Part shown: piece after piece, positions 27,884 through 35,724 of the stretch
How positions within the stretch are numbered: position 1 is the stretch's first letter
Layout of the letters: every line of letters starts with the position of its first letter
NCBI RefSeq assembly: GCF_003610355.1
Contig: NZ_RAPY01000008.1
Span: forward strand, 62,001-126,000
DNA from: Sphingobacterium detergens
GTDB lineage: Bacteria; Bacteroidota; Bacteroidia; Sphingobacteriales; Sphingobacteriaceae
Direction: 5' to 3'
DNA: 64,000 nt
Position numbers and translations under genes: made by a program
Notes under the pieces: model-generated
Told to the model about the DNA's origin: nothing
The model's input: the letters and a program-made list of their open reading frames with translations, nothing else
Database searches by the model: none

Positions 27884-29002
27884 TTATTTGATGTATATAG
27901 AATTGTTTTTCAATGTATATTGCATGGGGTGGACTTGAGACAAAAGGTCCAGCACCTCTTTTAAACTTTTATCACGGCGTACGCGACCAAACAATTGCAC
28001 CTGAGCTAATTGCGCATCAACACGAACATCAACACCATACCAGGCACGCAATTTAAGAGACAGTTGCCCCATATTTATTTCATTCAGATCAAAATAGCCT
28101 TCTTTCCAATCGATGTAACGGGTAATATCTTTAGCTTCGATAATCTTCTTTCCATCATATACTTGATTAGGCCTGATTCGCACGGAAAATTGGTCCTTTC
28201 TACTCTGCTCCAAGCTTGATCCCCGATCGGAGAAAGCGACCGAACCTTCCAATAAAGCTGTTTCATTGTTAGCCGTAAAATCAGCATTGAATTTCGTTCC
28301 CAATACCTGAATTGTTTGTCTATCGCCACGGACAAAAAATGGTACTCTTTTATGGTTTCGTTCTTGTTTGGCAACTTCAAAATAGCCTTCACCATCTAAG
28401 GCAACCTCGCGGATATCACCTCTAAAAGAAATCGGATAACGTAATTCACTATTGGTATTCAACCAAACCTGTGTTCCATCTGCGAGCTGTACATGTGCTG
28501 TACCCCCTGTCTTTGTGCGAATTGTATTGTAGACAACTTTCGATTTTTGTGCAGGATCAATTAAATAGATGATTTGATCGTCATGAGTTCGCACAATTCG
28601 ATAACTTCCGGCATTTAAGGTATCATTAGGTTTTAATTTGTCAAGATCATATTCCGTATTATTTTCCAACACGACAATAGCATTGGATTTTATGGGCGCC
28701 TGTATCGCGTCAATACTTGCATATCGAACATGTTCAGCCCGTTGGCTCCAATAGATGTAAACAGTCGTTGTCAGCATAACGATAATGCTCGCCGCAGCCA
28801 GCCACTTCCATCTGGATTGTTTTTTGCGTTTTTTGATAAAAGGCATTTTGTCGTCCAGATTTTCCAAAAGCATTAACATCTGACGATCTTGAGGTTCGGG
28901 AAAACGATCTAACTGATCCAACCAACGCTCAACCAAAGCTATTTCCTCCGCGGAACATTCCCCAGCTTGATACCTTGCGAATAGTGAATCGTCGATCTTC
29001 AT
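27884..29002 (-). CDS. FecR-family anti-sigma factor
   Basis: 372 residues. A cytoplasmic N-terminal anti-sigma region (residues 1-62), one membrane span (about 67-86, WLAAASIIVMLTTTVYIYW) and a periplasmic FecR domain (YNTIRTKTGGTAHVQLADGT, LDGEGYFEVAKQ, TIQVLGTKFNADF), plus a C-terminal DUF4974 domain (FGRVRRDKSLKEVLDLL). It should bind and control the ECF sigma factor encoded 69 nt upstream and contact the STN domain of the downstream SusC. Confidence 0.95.
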   Translation of the reverse strand: MKIDDSLFARYQAGECSAEEIALVERWLDQLDRFPEPQDRQMLMLLENLDDKMPFIKKRKKQSRWKWLAAASIIVMLTTTVYIYWSQRAEHVRYASIDAIQAPIKSNAIVVLENNTEYDLDKLKPNDTLNAGSYRIVRTHDDQIIYLIDPAQKSKVVYNTIRTKTGGTAHVQLADGTQVWLNTNSELRYPISFRGDIREVALDGEGYFEVAKQERNHKRVPFFVRGDRQTIQVLGTKFNADFTANNETALLEGSVAFSDRGSSLEQSRKDQFSVRIRPNQVYDGKKIIEAKDITRYIDWKEGYFDLNEINMGQLSLKLRAWYGVDVRVDAQLAQVQLFGRVRRDKSLKEVLDLLSQVHPMQYTLKNNSIYIK

Positions 29003-29071
29003 AGTAATAATTGTTAGTTCAGCTCTAATGCTGCTATACTAAGGTAAACGGCGCTGCCAGACGATTGTCCC

Positions 29072-29638
29072 TCAAAAAAATAAAAAAAGTAAAAAAGACG
29101 AAAAATTAGAGCGTATGATTTTTAAAGTAGATGAATATTGATTGCGTACCGTCTTTTCAGAAAGGCCCAACATAACTGCTATTTCGGGATTGGAATACCC
29201 CTGCAAACGCAATTTTAGAACCGCTTGATATTGCGGACCGTAACGATGGAGTACAGCGAAGATGGAATCACGAAAAGACTGCGCGCGGACGTGTTCATCA
29301 GCTTCGTCAAATGCAAACTCACTTGCATAGGATTTGAGATCCTCCAGATAACCTTGCGCATTATTTTCTTTGGCGAAATAATCCATGATACGACGTCTTA
29401 GCGCTGTAAAAAGATAGGCCTTAAAGTCATCCTGATAATCAATTGAGTACCTATTGTTCCAAGTGCGAATAAAAACATCCTGCACCAGATCTTCCCCAGC
29501 ATCTTGGCCGACCCGCTTGATCGCATAGACCAGTAAAGCCGCCTTGTACCTTTCATACAACATATGAAATGCCCCATCTTGGTTCTTGGAAACCAAAAGA
29601 AATAGTTCCTCATCGCTTAGACTTTCCAACTTAGGCAT
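29072..29638 (-). CDS. ECF RNA polymerase sigma factor (FecI-like)
   Basis: 188 residues with sigma region 2 (LVQDVFIRTWNNRYSI) and region 4 (SNPEIAVMLGLSEKTVRNQYSS, the helix-turn-helix). It belongs to the FecI-like ECF group paired with FecR in Bacteroidota (sigma/anti-sigma/SusCD loci). It should transcribe the operon when the SusC receptor binds ligand. First gene of the seven-gene operon; a good promoter lies 17-47 nt upstream of its ATG. Confidence 0.95.
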   Translation of the reverse strand: MPKLESLSDEELFLLVSKNQDGAFHMLYERYKAALLVYAIKRVGQDAGEDLVQDVFIRTWNNRYSIDYQDDFKAYLFTALRRRIMDYFAKENNAQGYLEDLKSYASEFAFDEADEHVRAQSFRDSIFAVLHRYGPQYQAVLKLRLQGYSNPEIAVMLGLSEKTVRNQYSSTLKIIRSNFSSFLLFLFF

Positions 29639-29654
29639 GATGTATTGATTTGAA

Positions 29655-29685
29655 CAAATATAGTTTTTAGATTTTTTTTATACAA
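29655..29685 (-). promoter_or_regulatory. Promoter of the sigma/FecR/SusCD operon
   Basis: On the minus strand TTG (29685-29683) and TATATTTG (29662-29655) are 20 nt apart, fitting the Bacteroidota housekeeping -33/-7 pattern. The operon may also have a sigma-dependent promoter for SusC, but no clear one lies in the 30-nt FecR-SusC gap. Confidence 0.7.
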
Positions 29686-29968
29686 GAAGATCATAAAACC
29701 TGAACAGCTAATTTTCACTATGCATTCATTTCTTACCTGCATTATATAATAATAGACAGCACATACGCATGCCATCTAGGATAACAGTGCTACAAAAATA
29801 GCAAAACCATAATTAAAAACTACCAAACAAATAGACTTTATTTAAACAACCTAAGAAATACGAAGAGTAGGTTTTCGAAACCGGCATATTATTTATTGTA
29901 ATTCGACTAAACTATTCCCAATTAAACAGTTAGATTGGTACGTTTCGTTAAAAAAAGTTAAAAACCAA
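29686..29968. other. Divergent intergenic region between two SusCD loci
   Basis: Together with the flanking promoters this is a 422-nt gap between the sigma-factor gene (minus) and the second SusC gene (plus). It is AT-rich, holds a promoter at each end and shows no gene. Confidence 0.6.
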
Positions 29969-29969
29969 T

Positions 29970-29999
29970 TTGTCAATTCTGAGGATATGATTACCTTTG
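29970..29999 (+). promoter_or_regulatory. Promoter of the second SusC/SusD pair
   Basis: TTTG (29969-29972) and TACCTTTG (29992-29999) with a 19-nt spacer fit the Bacteroidota promoter very well; the expected 5' leader is about 55 nt. Confidence 0.8.
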
Positions 30000-30060
30000 C
30001 GCAAATTTTTACCTTATTTAGATCAAAACTAAATAAAGAAAAACAGTCTATAAAAATCAT

Positions 30061-32907
30061 ATGTATCGAATTTTTACTTTTTTGAGCATCACTTTGCTTT
30101 CCTGTTTTGCCCTTCAAGCGCAAAATATTCAAGGTATCGTACATGACAAGAGCACGGGTGTGATCGTACCGGGTGCGAGTATAATCATCAAAGAGCGCCC
30201 TCAAGGCGGAACTGTCGCCGATGGCAACGGAAAATTTAGTCTTGTACTTCACAATGGGGAGACCCTGCTGGTTAAAATGGTTGGCTATAAAAGCTACGAG
30301 CGTTATTTTGCCAAGGTACAGGAAGGACAACAAGTCGAGATCAGTCTTGAATCCGGTGTTGCACTGGACGAAGTATTGGTCACAGCAAGTTTGGCCAATT
30401 CACGGAGCAAACGGGCCATTGGTACCAATGTCGATCATATTGATGCCGCAGATATTGTCGCAAAAAGTAATCCCTCTTCTCTAGCGGAACTGGTAAACGG
30501 AAGAATTAGCGGCGCCCAAGTATACAATACCAATGGAAAAGTAGGTATGCCCATACGTTTTGATATTCGTTCGGCAGCAACCTTCAGTATGGAACGGGAT
30601 CCCCTGATCTTTATCGATGGGGTACGCTACGGTAGCAGTAATACTGCTGATGTAAATTCTTCACAAGAAGCGATGAGTGCACTGAATGACTTACCGATGA
30701 ACGATATTGCTTCTATCGATGTGATCAAAGGACCGGCGGCGGCAGCTTCCTATGGTGCAGAGGCAGCTAACGGTGTTGTTATTATCCAGACCAAACGTGG
30801 CCTGAGCGGCAAAAAAGGCGTGGCTGTCAATGTAAAATATACCGGCGGTTTCAGCGAACTCGCCAATAAATACACAAAATATGTCAACAACGATGCGCTG
30901 AATAACTTTTTTGACCGCGGTCATCAAAATCAGTACTATGCCAATTTATCGGCACAGTTTGATCAGGCAAACAGTCTATTCTTTTCGGCCAACTCCAATA
31001 CCACCTCAGGTATTGTTCCGGGCAACAAAGACAATAGACAGACCTTTCGTGCAGGATATGATTTTACTAAAGACAATTTCAAACTGGGTTTCACCGCTGG
31101 CTATGTCAAAGGTAAACTGAGTATCCCACAGTCAGCTTCGGGACGTGATGATGCCATCTGGAATCTGATGCGCGATCAGACGCCCTGGCCTTTTATTTCC
31201 GAAGAAACCTGGCGTGCCATTGAGAAAAGCTATTCCAACGACCGCTTTACAGGAAGTGTCAAATTAAACTATACGCTTCCTTTTAATATCAAGCTGGAAA
31301 GTCTTGTGGGGCTTGACCTCAATCGGATCGATGGGTTGAACTATCTTCCTTACGGCTACCTACAGGGTACAAACAGCACGGGTGCCAAACAGGTCAGTGA
31401 CCGTAAAAACCAGAATATCAACTGGGATGTCAAGTTGTCGCGCAACTTTGCCTTAGCGGATAAATGGCAACTGAATCTAGCCTTATTATCTCAGTTGACT
31501 AAATCTACCGAAACTGTCAGCGGTATCAGCGTACGTAATTTTGCAGTACCAGGCATCAGTAACATCTCCTCAGCAGCTGAAATCTTAGGTACAACCGATA
31601 CTTATTTCGAAAAACGTACCCATGGTATCTATGGTGAGGCATTTTTAAGCTACAACAATCAGTTATTTATCAATACCGGTGTTAGAAGAGACGTATCCAA
31701 TATGATTGGTCGGAATGTAGCCAGTATCTGGTACCCCACAGTGAGTGTTGCCTACAATGTGAAACCCTTTGAATTTATGCAAGGTAAGATCGATGAATGG
31801 AAGATAAGAGCCGCTTATGGTGAATCTGGTCGTTTACCATATCCAAATGATGCGCAGACAGCCTATCTTATTGAAAACTCTTCGTTTGGCACCTTGGTTA
31901 GACCATTGCGCAAAGGTAATCCTGATATCAAACCAGAGCGCACCGGTGAGTTTGAGATCGGTACGGATCTCAGCTTTTTCAAACAACGTTTGGGCTTTAC
32001 CTACTATTTGCAAAACACACGCGATGCGATTGTATATACCACATTATTGCCTTCTTTGGGTTGGCCTTCAAGCTTGAGTGGGGACTATCCCGAAAATGTG
32101 GGTAAAATTCGTGGTAAAGGGATTGAAGTGACTTATAACAGCCGTGTATTTACCAGCAGTAATCAGAAAAACAGTTTGGACCTCTTCGTGATTTTCAATC
32201 ACCAGTCCAATAAAGTCATCAGCTCAGGTGGAAATGACATTATCAACACGGTCAATCTGATCCGTCCGGGACTCCCAGCATTCTCGTTCTATACAGGTGT
32301 ATCCGAAGGTGCCAACTTCAATAGCAACGGCGTATATACAGGTGCTAAAGAAAGCGCACCGCAGGTTTTGGGCAAACCTTTCCCTACCTATAATGGATCA
32401 TTTGGCTTCAATCTTCAGTTAGTCAATAACCTCCGTATCCAATCTTTGTTCAACTATTCAAAAGGCGCTAAAGTCTATAATATCTCCAATAGAAATGTAG
32501 CCAGCCAAGGGAATAACTTCAAGACAAGCGAGGATCTCAAAGCACAGCTTGCCACGCAGACACCAGGCACGCCGGAGTATATTGCAACAGCAAATGAACT
32601 TGCCCAATATGCTGGTCCTCGCGGTAATTTTATTGAGAAAGCCGATTTCATCCGTTTGAGCAATGTCACCATCTCCTATGATTTAGGTGTTTGGGCCAAG
32701 AAACAAACCAATGGTCTATTCAAAAGCTGCGTGCTATCATTAACAGGAAACAACCTGTGGCTGACGACCAACTACGGCGGTATCGAACCACAAATAGATT
32801 CACAGGGCGGTAGTAAACGTACCCGTGGTATCAGCTATCTATCATCCGACTGGACTGCGGTACCGGCTCCACGCAGCTACGCTATGAGTGTAAATATTGG
32901 TTTTTAA
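30061..32907 (+). CDS. SusC/RagA-type TonB-dependent transporter, no STN domain
   Basis: 948 residues. Signal peptide (ending ALQAQ, about residue 20), carboxypeptidase-regulatory-like domain (IQGIVHDKSTGVIVPGASI), plug (DEVLVTASLANSRSKRAIG, VIKGPAAAASYGAEAANGVV) and barrel with a final aromatic (NIGF). Unlike the divergent SusC it lacks the STN domain, so it is not expected to signal to a FecR protein. At about 950 residues it is shorter than most SusC proteins. SusD follows 2 nt after the stop. No hydrolase, sulfatase or regulator gene is in the pair, so its ligand is not deducible. Confidence 0.94.
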   Translation: MYRIFTFLSITLLSCFALQAQNIQGIVHDKSTGVIVPGASIIIKERPQGGTVADGNGKFSLVLHNGETLLVKMVGYKSYERYFAKVQEGQQVEISLESGVALDEVLVTASLANSRSKRAIGTNVDHIDAADIVAKSNPSSLAELVNGRISGAQVYNTNGKVGMPIRFDIRSAATFSMERDPLIFIDGVRYGSSNTADVNSSQEAMSALNDLPMNDIASIDVIKGPAAAASYGAEAANGVVIIQTKRGLSGKKGVAVNVKYTGGFSELANKYTKYVNNDALNNFFDRGHQNQYYANLSAQFDQANSLFFSANSNTTSGIVPGNKDNRQTFRAGYDFTKDNFKLGFTAGYVKGKLSIPQSASGRDDAIWNLMRDQTPWPFISEETWRAIEKSYSNDRFTGSVKLNYTLPFNIKLESLVGLDLNRIDGLNYLPYGYLQGTNSTGAKQVSDRKNQNINWDVKLSRNFALADKWQLNLALLSQLTKSTETVSGISVRNFAVPGISNISSAAEILGTTDTYFEKRTHGIYGEAFLSYNNQLFINTGVRRDVSNMIGRNVASIWYPTVSVAYNVKPFEFMQGKIDEWKIRAAYGESGRLPYPNDAQTAYLIENSSFGTLVRPLRKGNPDIKPERTGEFEIGTDLSFFKQRLGFTYYLQNTRDAIVYTTLLPSLGWPSSLSGDYPENVGKIRGKGIEVTYNSRVFTSSNQKNSLDLFVIFNHQSNKVISSGGNDIINTVNLIRPGLPAFSFYTGVSEGANFNSNGVYTGAKESAPQVLGKPFPTYNGSFGFNLQLVNNLRIQSLFNYSKGAKVYNISNRNVASQGNNFKTSEDLKAQLATQTPGTPEYIATANELAQYAGPRGNFIEKADFIRLSNVTISYDLGVWAKKQTNGLFKSCVLSLTGNNLWLTTNYGGIEPQIDSQGGSKRTRGISYLSSDWTAVPAPRSYAMSVNIGF

Positions 32908-32909
32908 AA

Positions 32910-34160
32910 ATGATAATTATGTCTATCAAAATAAAAGATATTTGGAAAGCAGGATTCGTCTGTATGGCAGTACTTTCCTTTTCCTCCTGTGACAAGTGGG
33001 TGAACGACACCAAGTTGCCGGACAACACCATTGATGAATCACAGCTAAACAACATCGCTATGCTCGGTCGTATCGAAAAAGGTGCTTATGTCTATGGTCC
33101 TGTCATCGCCGGTGTATGGCGCGCGGGTGCAACATCCGCGTCAGACCTGTTGGTCGCTTCCGGGGCTATTGTGGATGAAATTGTCCCTACCGCAGTTCCA
33201 AACTCCCCTTTTTACAAGGAATTGGATGAAGATAAATTAACTCCGGACAACACGTCACTCTTTAGTGTATGGTCCAATGTGCAAAACTACCGTGCCCGTG
33301 CCGAAGATGCGATTGCCAATGCAGAATCTTTAAATCCAACGGATGAAGATGGCATCAAGATCAAACAAGCGGCTTTGGTCAATGCAAGATTACATGCCGG
33401 TTATGCCTGGTTGCTGATGGCGGATTATTTCAGTGTCAGCAATACCAGCCACTCTGTCTATGCTGACCACAAAGAGGTTAGTCATCAGGAAGCCTATACC
33501 AAAGCACAGACTTACTGGCAACAGGCACTTCCTGCTGCCAGCGATACTGAGAAACGATTGCTTCATGCCTTACTGACAAAGCTGGGAATCCATACTGGCA
33601 ATTATCCCCTGGCTGTGCAGCATATCAACCAGTCGTTTACTGCAACGGAAAACTTCAGCTTTCTGAATACCGTAGGTACTGTAAGCAACGGTTTCTTTAA
33701 TGCGTTAAATATCAATTCAAGAGATGCGGCCGTTGATCCAAGTTTGGTTGCCGCATCAAAAACCATAGCTGACAAAGCTCGTGTTCCGGTTGTAAAAGCA
33801 GCCAAAGGACATTGGTCACTGACCTTGTTTAAGGAAAGAGATCCCTTGCTTGTCAGCGATTTTGATGAAATGCAATTGATCCGTGCCGAATTGGTTGTAC
33901 GCGGACTGATTCCGGGTAATGCCGTGGAACTTGTTAATTCGGTTATTTCAAAATATGATGCTTCCGGAGCATCCAATTATACGCCATCCACAACCCTAAC
34001 GCTGAATGACATCGTTGTTGTCCGCCGGATATTTTTATCCTGGCGTGGTACACGTATCATCGATCTGAGAAGGTTTAAAATTGATGGTGATGTCAATCCA
34101 GGTTTCACCCAGCGCAAATGGCAATGGATCGGTATACCCGAAATTGAAACACAGTTTTAA
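32910..34160 (+). CDS. SusD/RagB-family lipoprotein partner
   Basis: 416 residues from ATG 32910 (an internal ATG at 32919 is an equal candidate). Lipobox LSFSSC near residue 27, then SusD-like helical repeats (AALVNARLHAGYAWLLMADYFSVS) and a C-terminal RIFLSWRGTRIIDLRRFK motif. At 416 residues it is short for a SusD but complete. It works with the upstream SusC at the cell surface. Confidence 0.88.
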   Translation: MIIMSIKIKDIWKAGFVCMAVLSFSSCDKWVNDTKLPDNTIDESQLNNIAMLGRIEKGAYVYGPVIAGVWRAGATSASDLLVASGAIVDEIVPTAVPNSPFYKELDEDKLTPDNTSLFSVWSNVQNYRARAEDAIANAESLNPTDEDGIKIKQAALVNARLHAGYAWLLMADYFSVSNTSHSVYADHKEVSHQEAYTKAQTYWQQALPAASDTEKRLLHALLTKLGIHTGNYPLAVQHINQSFTATENFSFLNTVGTVSNGFFNALNINSRDAAVDPSLVAASKTIADKARVPVVKAAKGHWSLTLFKERDPLLVSDFDEMQLIRAELVVRGLIPGNAVELVNSVISKYDASGASNYTPSTTLTLNDIVVVRRIFLSWRGTRIIDLRRFKIDGDVNPGFTQRKWQWIGIPEIETQF

Positions 34161-34248
34161 GATCATCCTACCCAGGTAGATCATATCCGAAAAGCAAGTA
34201 AATCTATGCCATCGTTGATTCGACAGGTATAGCTGGAAAAGATTAAAA

Positions 34249-34284
34249 TAAGGCCGTGAGAATGGGATATTCTACACGGCCTTA
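34249..34284 (+). terminator. Hairpin downstream of the second SusCD pair
   Basis: TAAGGCCGTGAGAAT pairs with ATTCTaCACGGCCTTA (one bulged A, GGGAT loop), a 15-bp stem 88 nt after the SusD stop. There is only a weak T-run after it. Confidence 0.6.
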
Positions 34285-34516
34285 ATATTATGAATAAATC
34301 TAGCTGGTACTGCAGCTACCTACTCTACAGCACATATCTATCATACGGTTGAGATCTCCAATTGTCCCAAAATATTTCAATTATTTTTTCAAAACATCAG
34401 AATAACAAAGACTTATACATTTTACAGAACATTACCCATTTATAAGAGATATGAAGCACTACTTCCGGTAGAACATCTTGACACAAACATAGGAACCCGG
34501 AGGGAGGCTTGACGAA
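34285..34516. other. Spacer before the 21-bp repeat array
   Basis: No gene or recognisable site. Its last bases contain GGAGGGAGG (34499-34507), a strong Shine-Dalgarno-like run 9 nt before the ATG at 34517. Confidence 0.5.
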
Positions 34517-34568
34517 ATGTGGGACAAATTGGGACGAACTGGAACAAACGCTTTTGATATGGGACAAC

Positions 34569-34601
34569 ATTTGGGCAAATATTTTCAACATTTGCCCAAA
34601 T
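34569..34601. repeat. Perfect inverted repeat at the left edge of the array
   Basis: ATTTGGGCAAAT (34569-34580) and its exact reverse complement (34590-34601) flank a 9-nt loop; the first 21-bp unit begins 3 nt later. Confidence 0.75.
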
Positions 34602-34603
34602 CC

Positions 34604-35149
34604 CTGACTAGTTTTTGGCTTTTGCTAAACACTCTTTGGAAAATAGTGAACAGTATTTCCAACAAACTGAACACATTTTCCGACAAACTGAACAGTATTT
34701 TAAAGATGCTGTCCACTTTTTTAACGCAAGTGATCACCTCGGACCTACAACTGATTACTTTTTGCAGCACTTCGATCACTCCTTCGAATAACGTGTTCAG
34801 TTTTTCCCAAAAAGGCAACACTTTTTCACTAGGACTGATCAGTTCCAGCTGCTGACTGATCAGTCTTCTCAACATACTGATCACTTCTTTCAACATACCG
34901 AACAGTTCTTCCAATATACCGATCACTTTCTTCAATATACTGATCACTTCCTTCAATATAGTGATCACCTTTTTCAACATTGTGATCAGTCCTCCCAACA
35001 TAGTAATCAGTCCTCCGAGCATTGTGATCGGTCCTTCGAACATTAGGATCGGTTCTTACCAAAAACTGATCACTTTTTCCAAACAACTGATCGCTTTTTC
35101 CGAACAAGTGATCACTTGTTTGGAAAAAGTGACTAGCGAAAGCCAAAAA
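34604..35149. repeat. 26 degenerate 21-bp tandem units in perfect register
   Basis: Consensus about STGATCASTTCTTCCAACATA (S = C or G). Units start at 34604 + 21n and run without a single insertion or deletion although many positions differ (up to half the bases between distant units). Most units carry a palindromic core GTGATCAC, CTGATCAG or a mismatch variant, so GATC sites recur every 21 bp, two helical turns. Units 13-25 (34856-35128) are the most alike. Perfect palindromes mark both ends (34569-34601 and 35094-35129). Confidence 0.9.
35094..35129. repeat. 36-bp near-perfect palindrome at the right edge of the array
   Basis: Centred on 35111/35112 with one mismatched pair (35102/35121). 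Its core AACAAGTGATCACTTGTT is an exact 18-bp palindrome. It arises because unit 25 reads as the reverse complement of units 23-24. Confidence 0.8.
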
Positions 35150-35221
35150 GTAGTCAGACTTAGGCACATATTATTCAACAATTCCCCCTCTTTCTGCGAT
35201 CGTTATTATCATTTTGTATGA

Positions 35222-35375
35222 TAGATTTCGAATTGTATGGCAGTATCCCGATAAGTGTGTAAGTTATTGATAAAAGGTAATCTAGGTTTTGAATAAACAC
35301 TTAACTTTAGAATAGATGTCATACAAGTCCCCCCATAATAAGCATACTTGTGCTAAATAAAGCAACATCACCTAT
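35222..35375. other. Spacer after the array
   Basis: About 150 nt, AT-rich, ending at the convergent small gene's stop. No site recognised. Confidence 0.4.
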
Positions 35376-35705
35376 TTATCTTGTCGGCTGTAGCTGAATT
35401 TCTGGTAAGGAGCGATTCCGGTCTTTAATATCAATAGCAACAGTATATCCTGTATAATCGGGCACGTCAATCTCCAAAAGATAATGCCCACTGTTTAATT
35501 CGCCGATTTTAAATTCTCCATTCTGATGATGTACGGTGTCTACCCGCAATCTGTCTAGCTTCTCTTTCTGTTGATTAGACTTATATACATGAACTACAAA
35601 ATAGCTAACGGGATTATATTGATGATCCACCAATCTACCTGTTACAACGTAAGCATCTAGAAGAAATGATGAAAGTAGGGTACACAAAAGTTGGAACTTT
35701 AACAT
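35376..35705 (-). CDS. Small secreted protein with carboxypeptidase-regulatory-like (Ig-type) domain
   Basis: 109 residues if started at ATG 35705 (MLKFQLLCTLLSSF), which gives a clean signal peptide and lies 19 nt after the stop of the upstream gene; the longer frame to 35753 would overlap that gene. The rest, VTGRLVDHQYNPVSYFVVHV...GEFKIGELNSGHYLLEIDVPDYTGYTVAI, fits the CarboxypepD_reg-like/SdrB-type beta-sandwich. Same orientation as the beta-helix gene, so probably an accessory surface domain. Function not known. Confidence 0.65.
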   Translation of the reverse strand: MLKFQLLCTLLSSFLLDAYVVTGRLVDHQYNPVSYFVVHVYKSNQQKEKLDRLRVDTVHHQNGEFKIGELNSGHYLLEIDVPDYTGYTVAIDIKDRNRSLPEIQLQPTR

Positions 35706-35724
35706 AACATATATATATTTTCTG

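Larger units (their letters stand above)
34517..35221 (+). pseudogene. Open frame over the 21-bp array, one in-frame TGA (unknown heptad-repeat protein or non-coding array)
   Basis: From ATG 34517 the plus frame stays open for 234 codons to TGA 35219-35221, except for one TGA at 34853-34855. A GGAGGGAGG lies 9 nt upstream. Residues 1-29 are not repetitive (MWDKLGRTGTNAFDMGQH); from residue 30 the protein is built of 7-residue repeats, one per 21-bp unit, often with Leu/Val at position 1 and Phe at position 4 (LITFSKQ, LIAFSEQ, LNTFSDK), like a coiled coil. The two parts are 112 codons (34517-34855) and the segment from 34856 on. The minus strand also has open heptad frames, so coding is not proven. 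I do not recognise the protein. Confidence 0.35.

Noticed and set aside
34585..35043. Minus-strand open frame of 152 residues with amphipathic heptads across the 21-bp array
   Set aside because: It has an ATG, but it covers only part of the array, ignores units 22-26, has no Shine-Dalgarno or unique head, and antisense of a heptad-encoding repeat is expected to look amphipathic too. Kept only as part of the array finding.
34604..35149. CRISPR-array interpretation of the 21-bp repeats
   Set aside because: No spacers between units, strongly degenerate units, no cas genes anywhere in the window.
34829..35167. Second minus-strand heptad frame (112 residues)
   Set aside because: Another frame of the same repeat; repeats without stop codons give long open frames in several phases.
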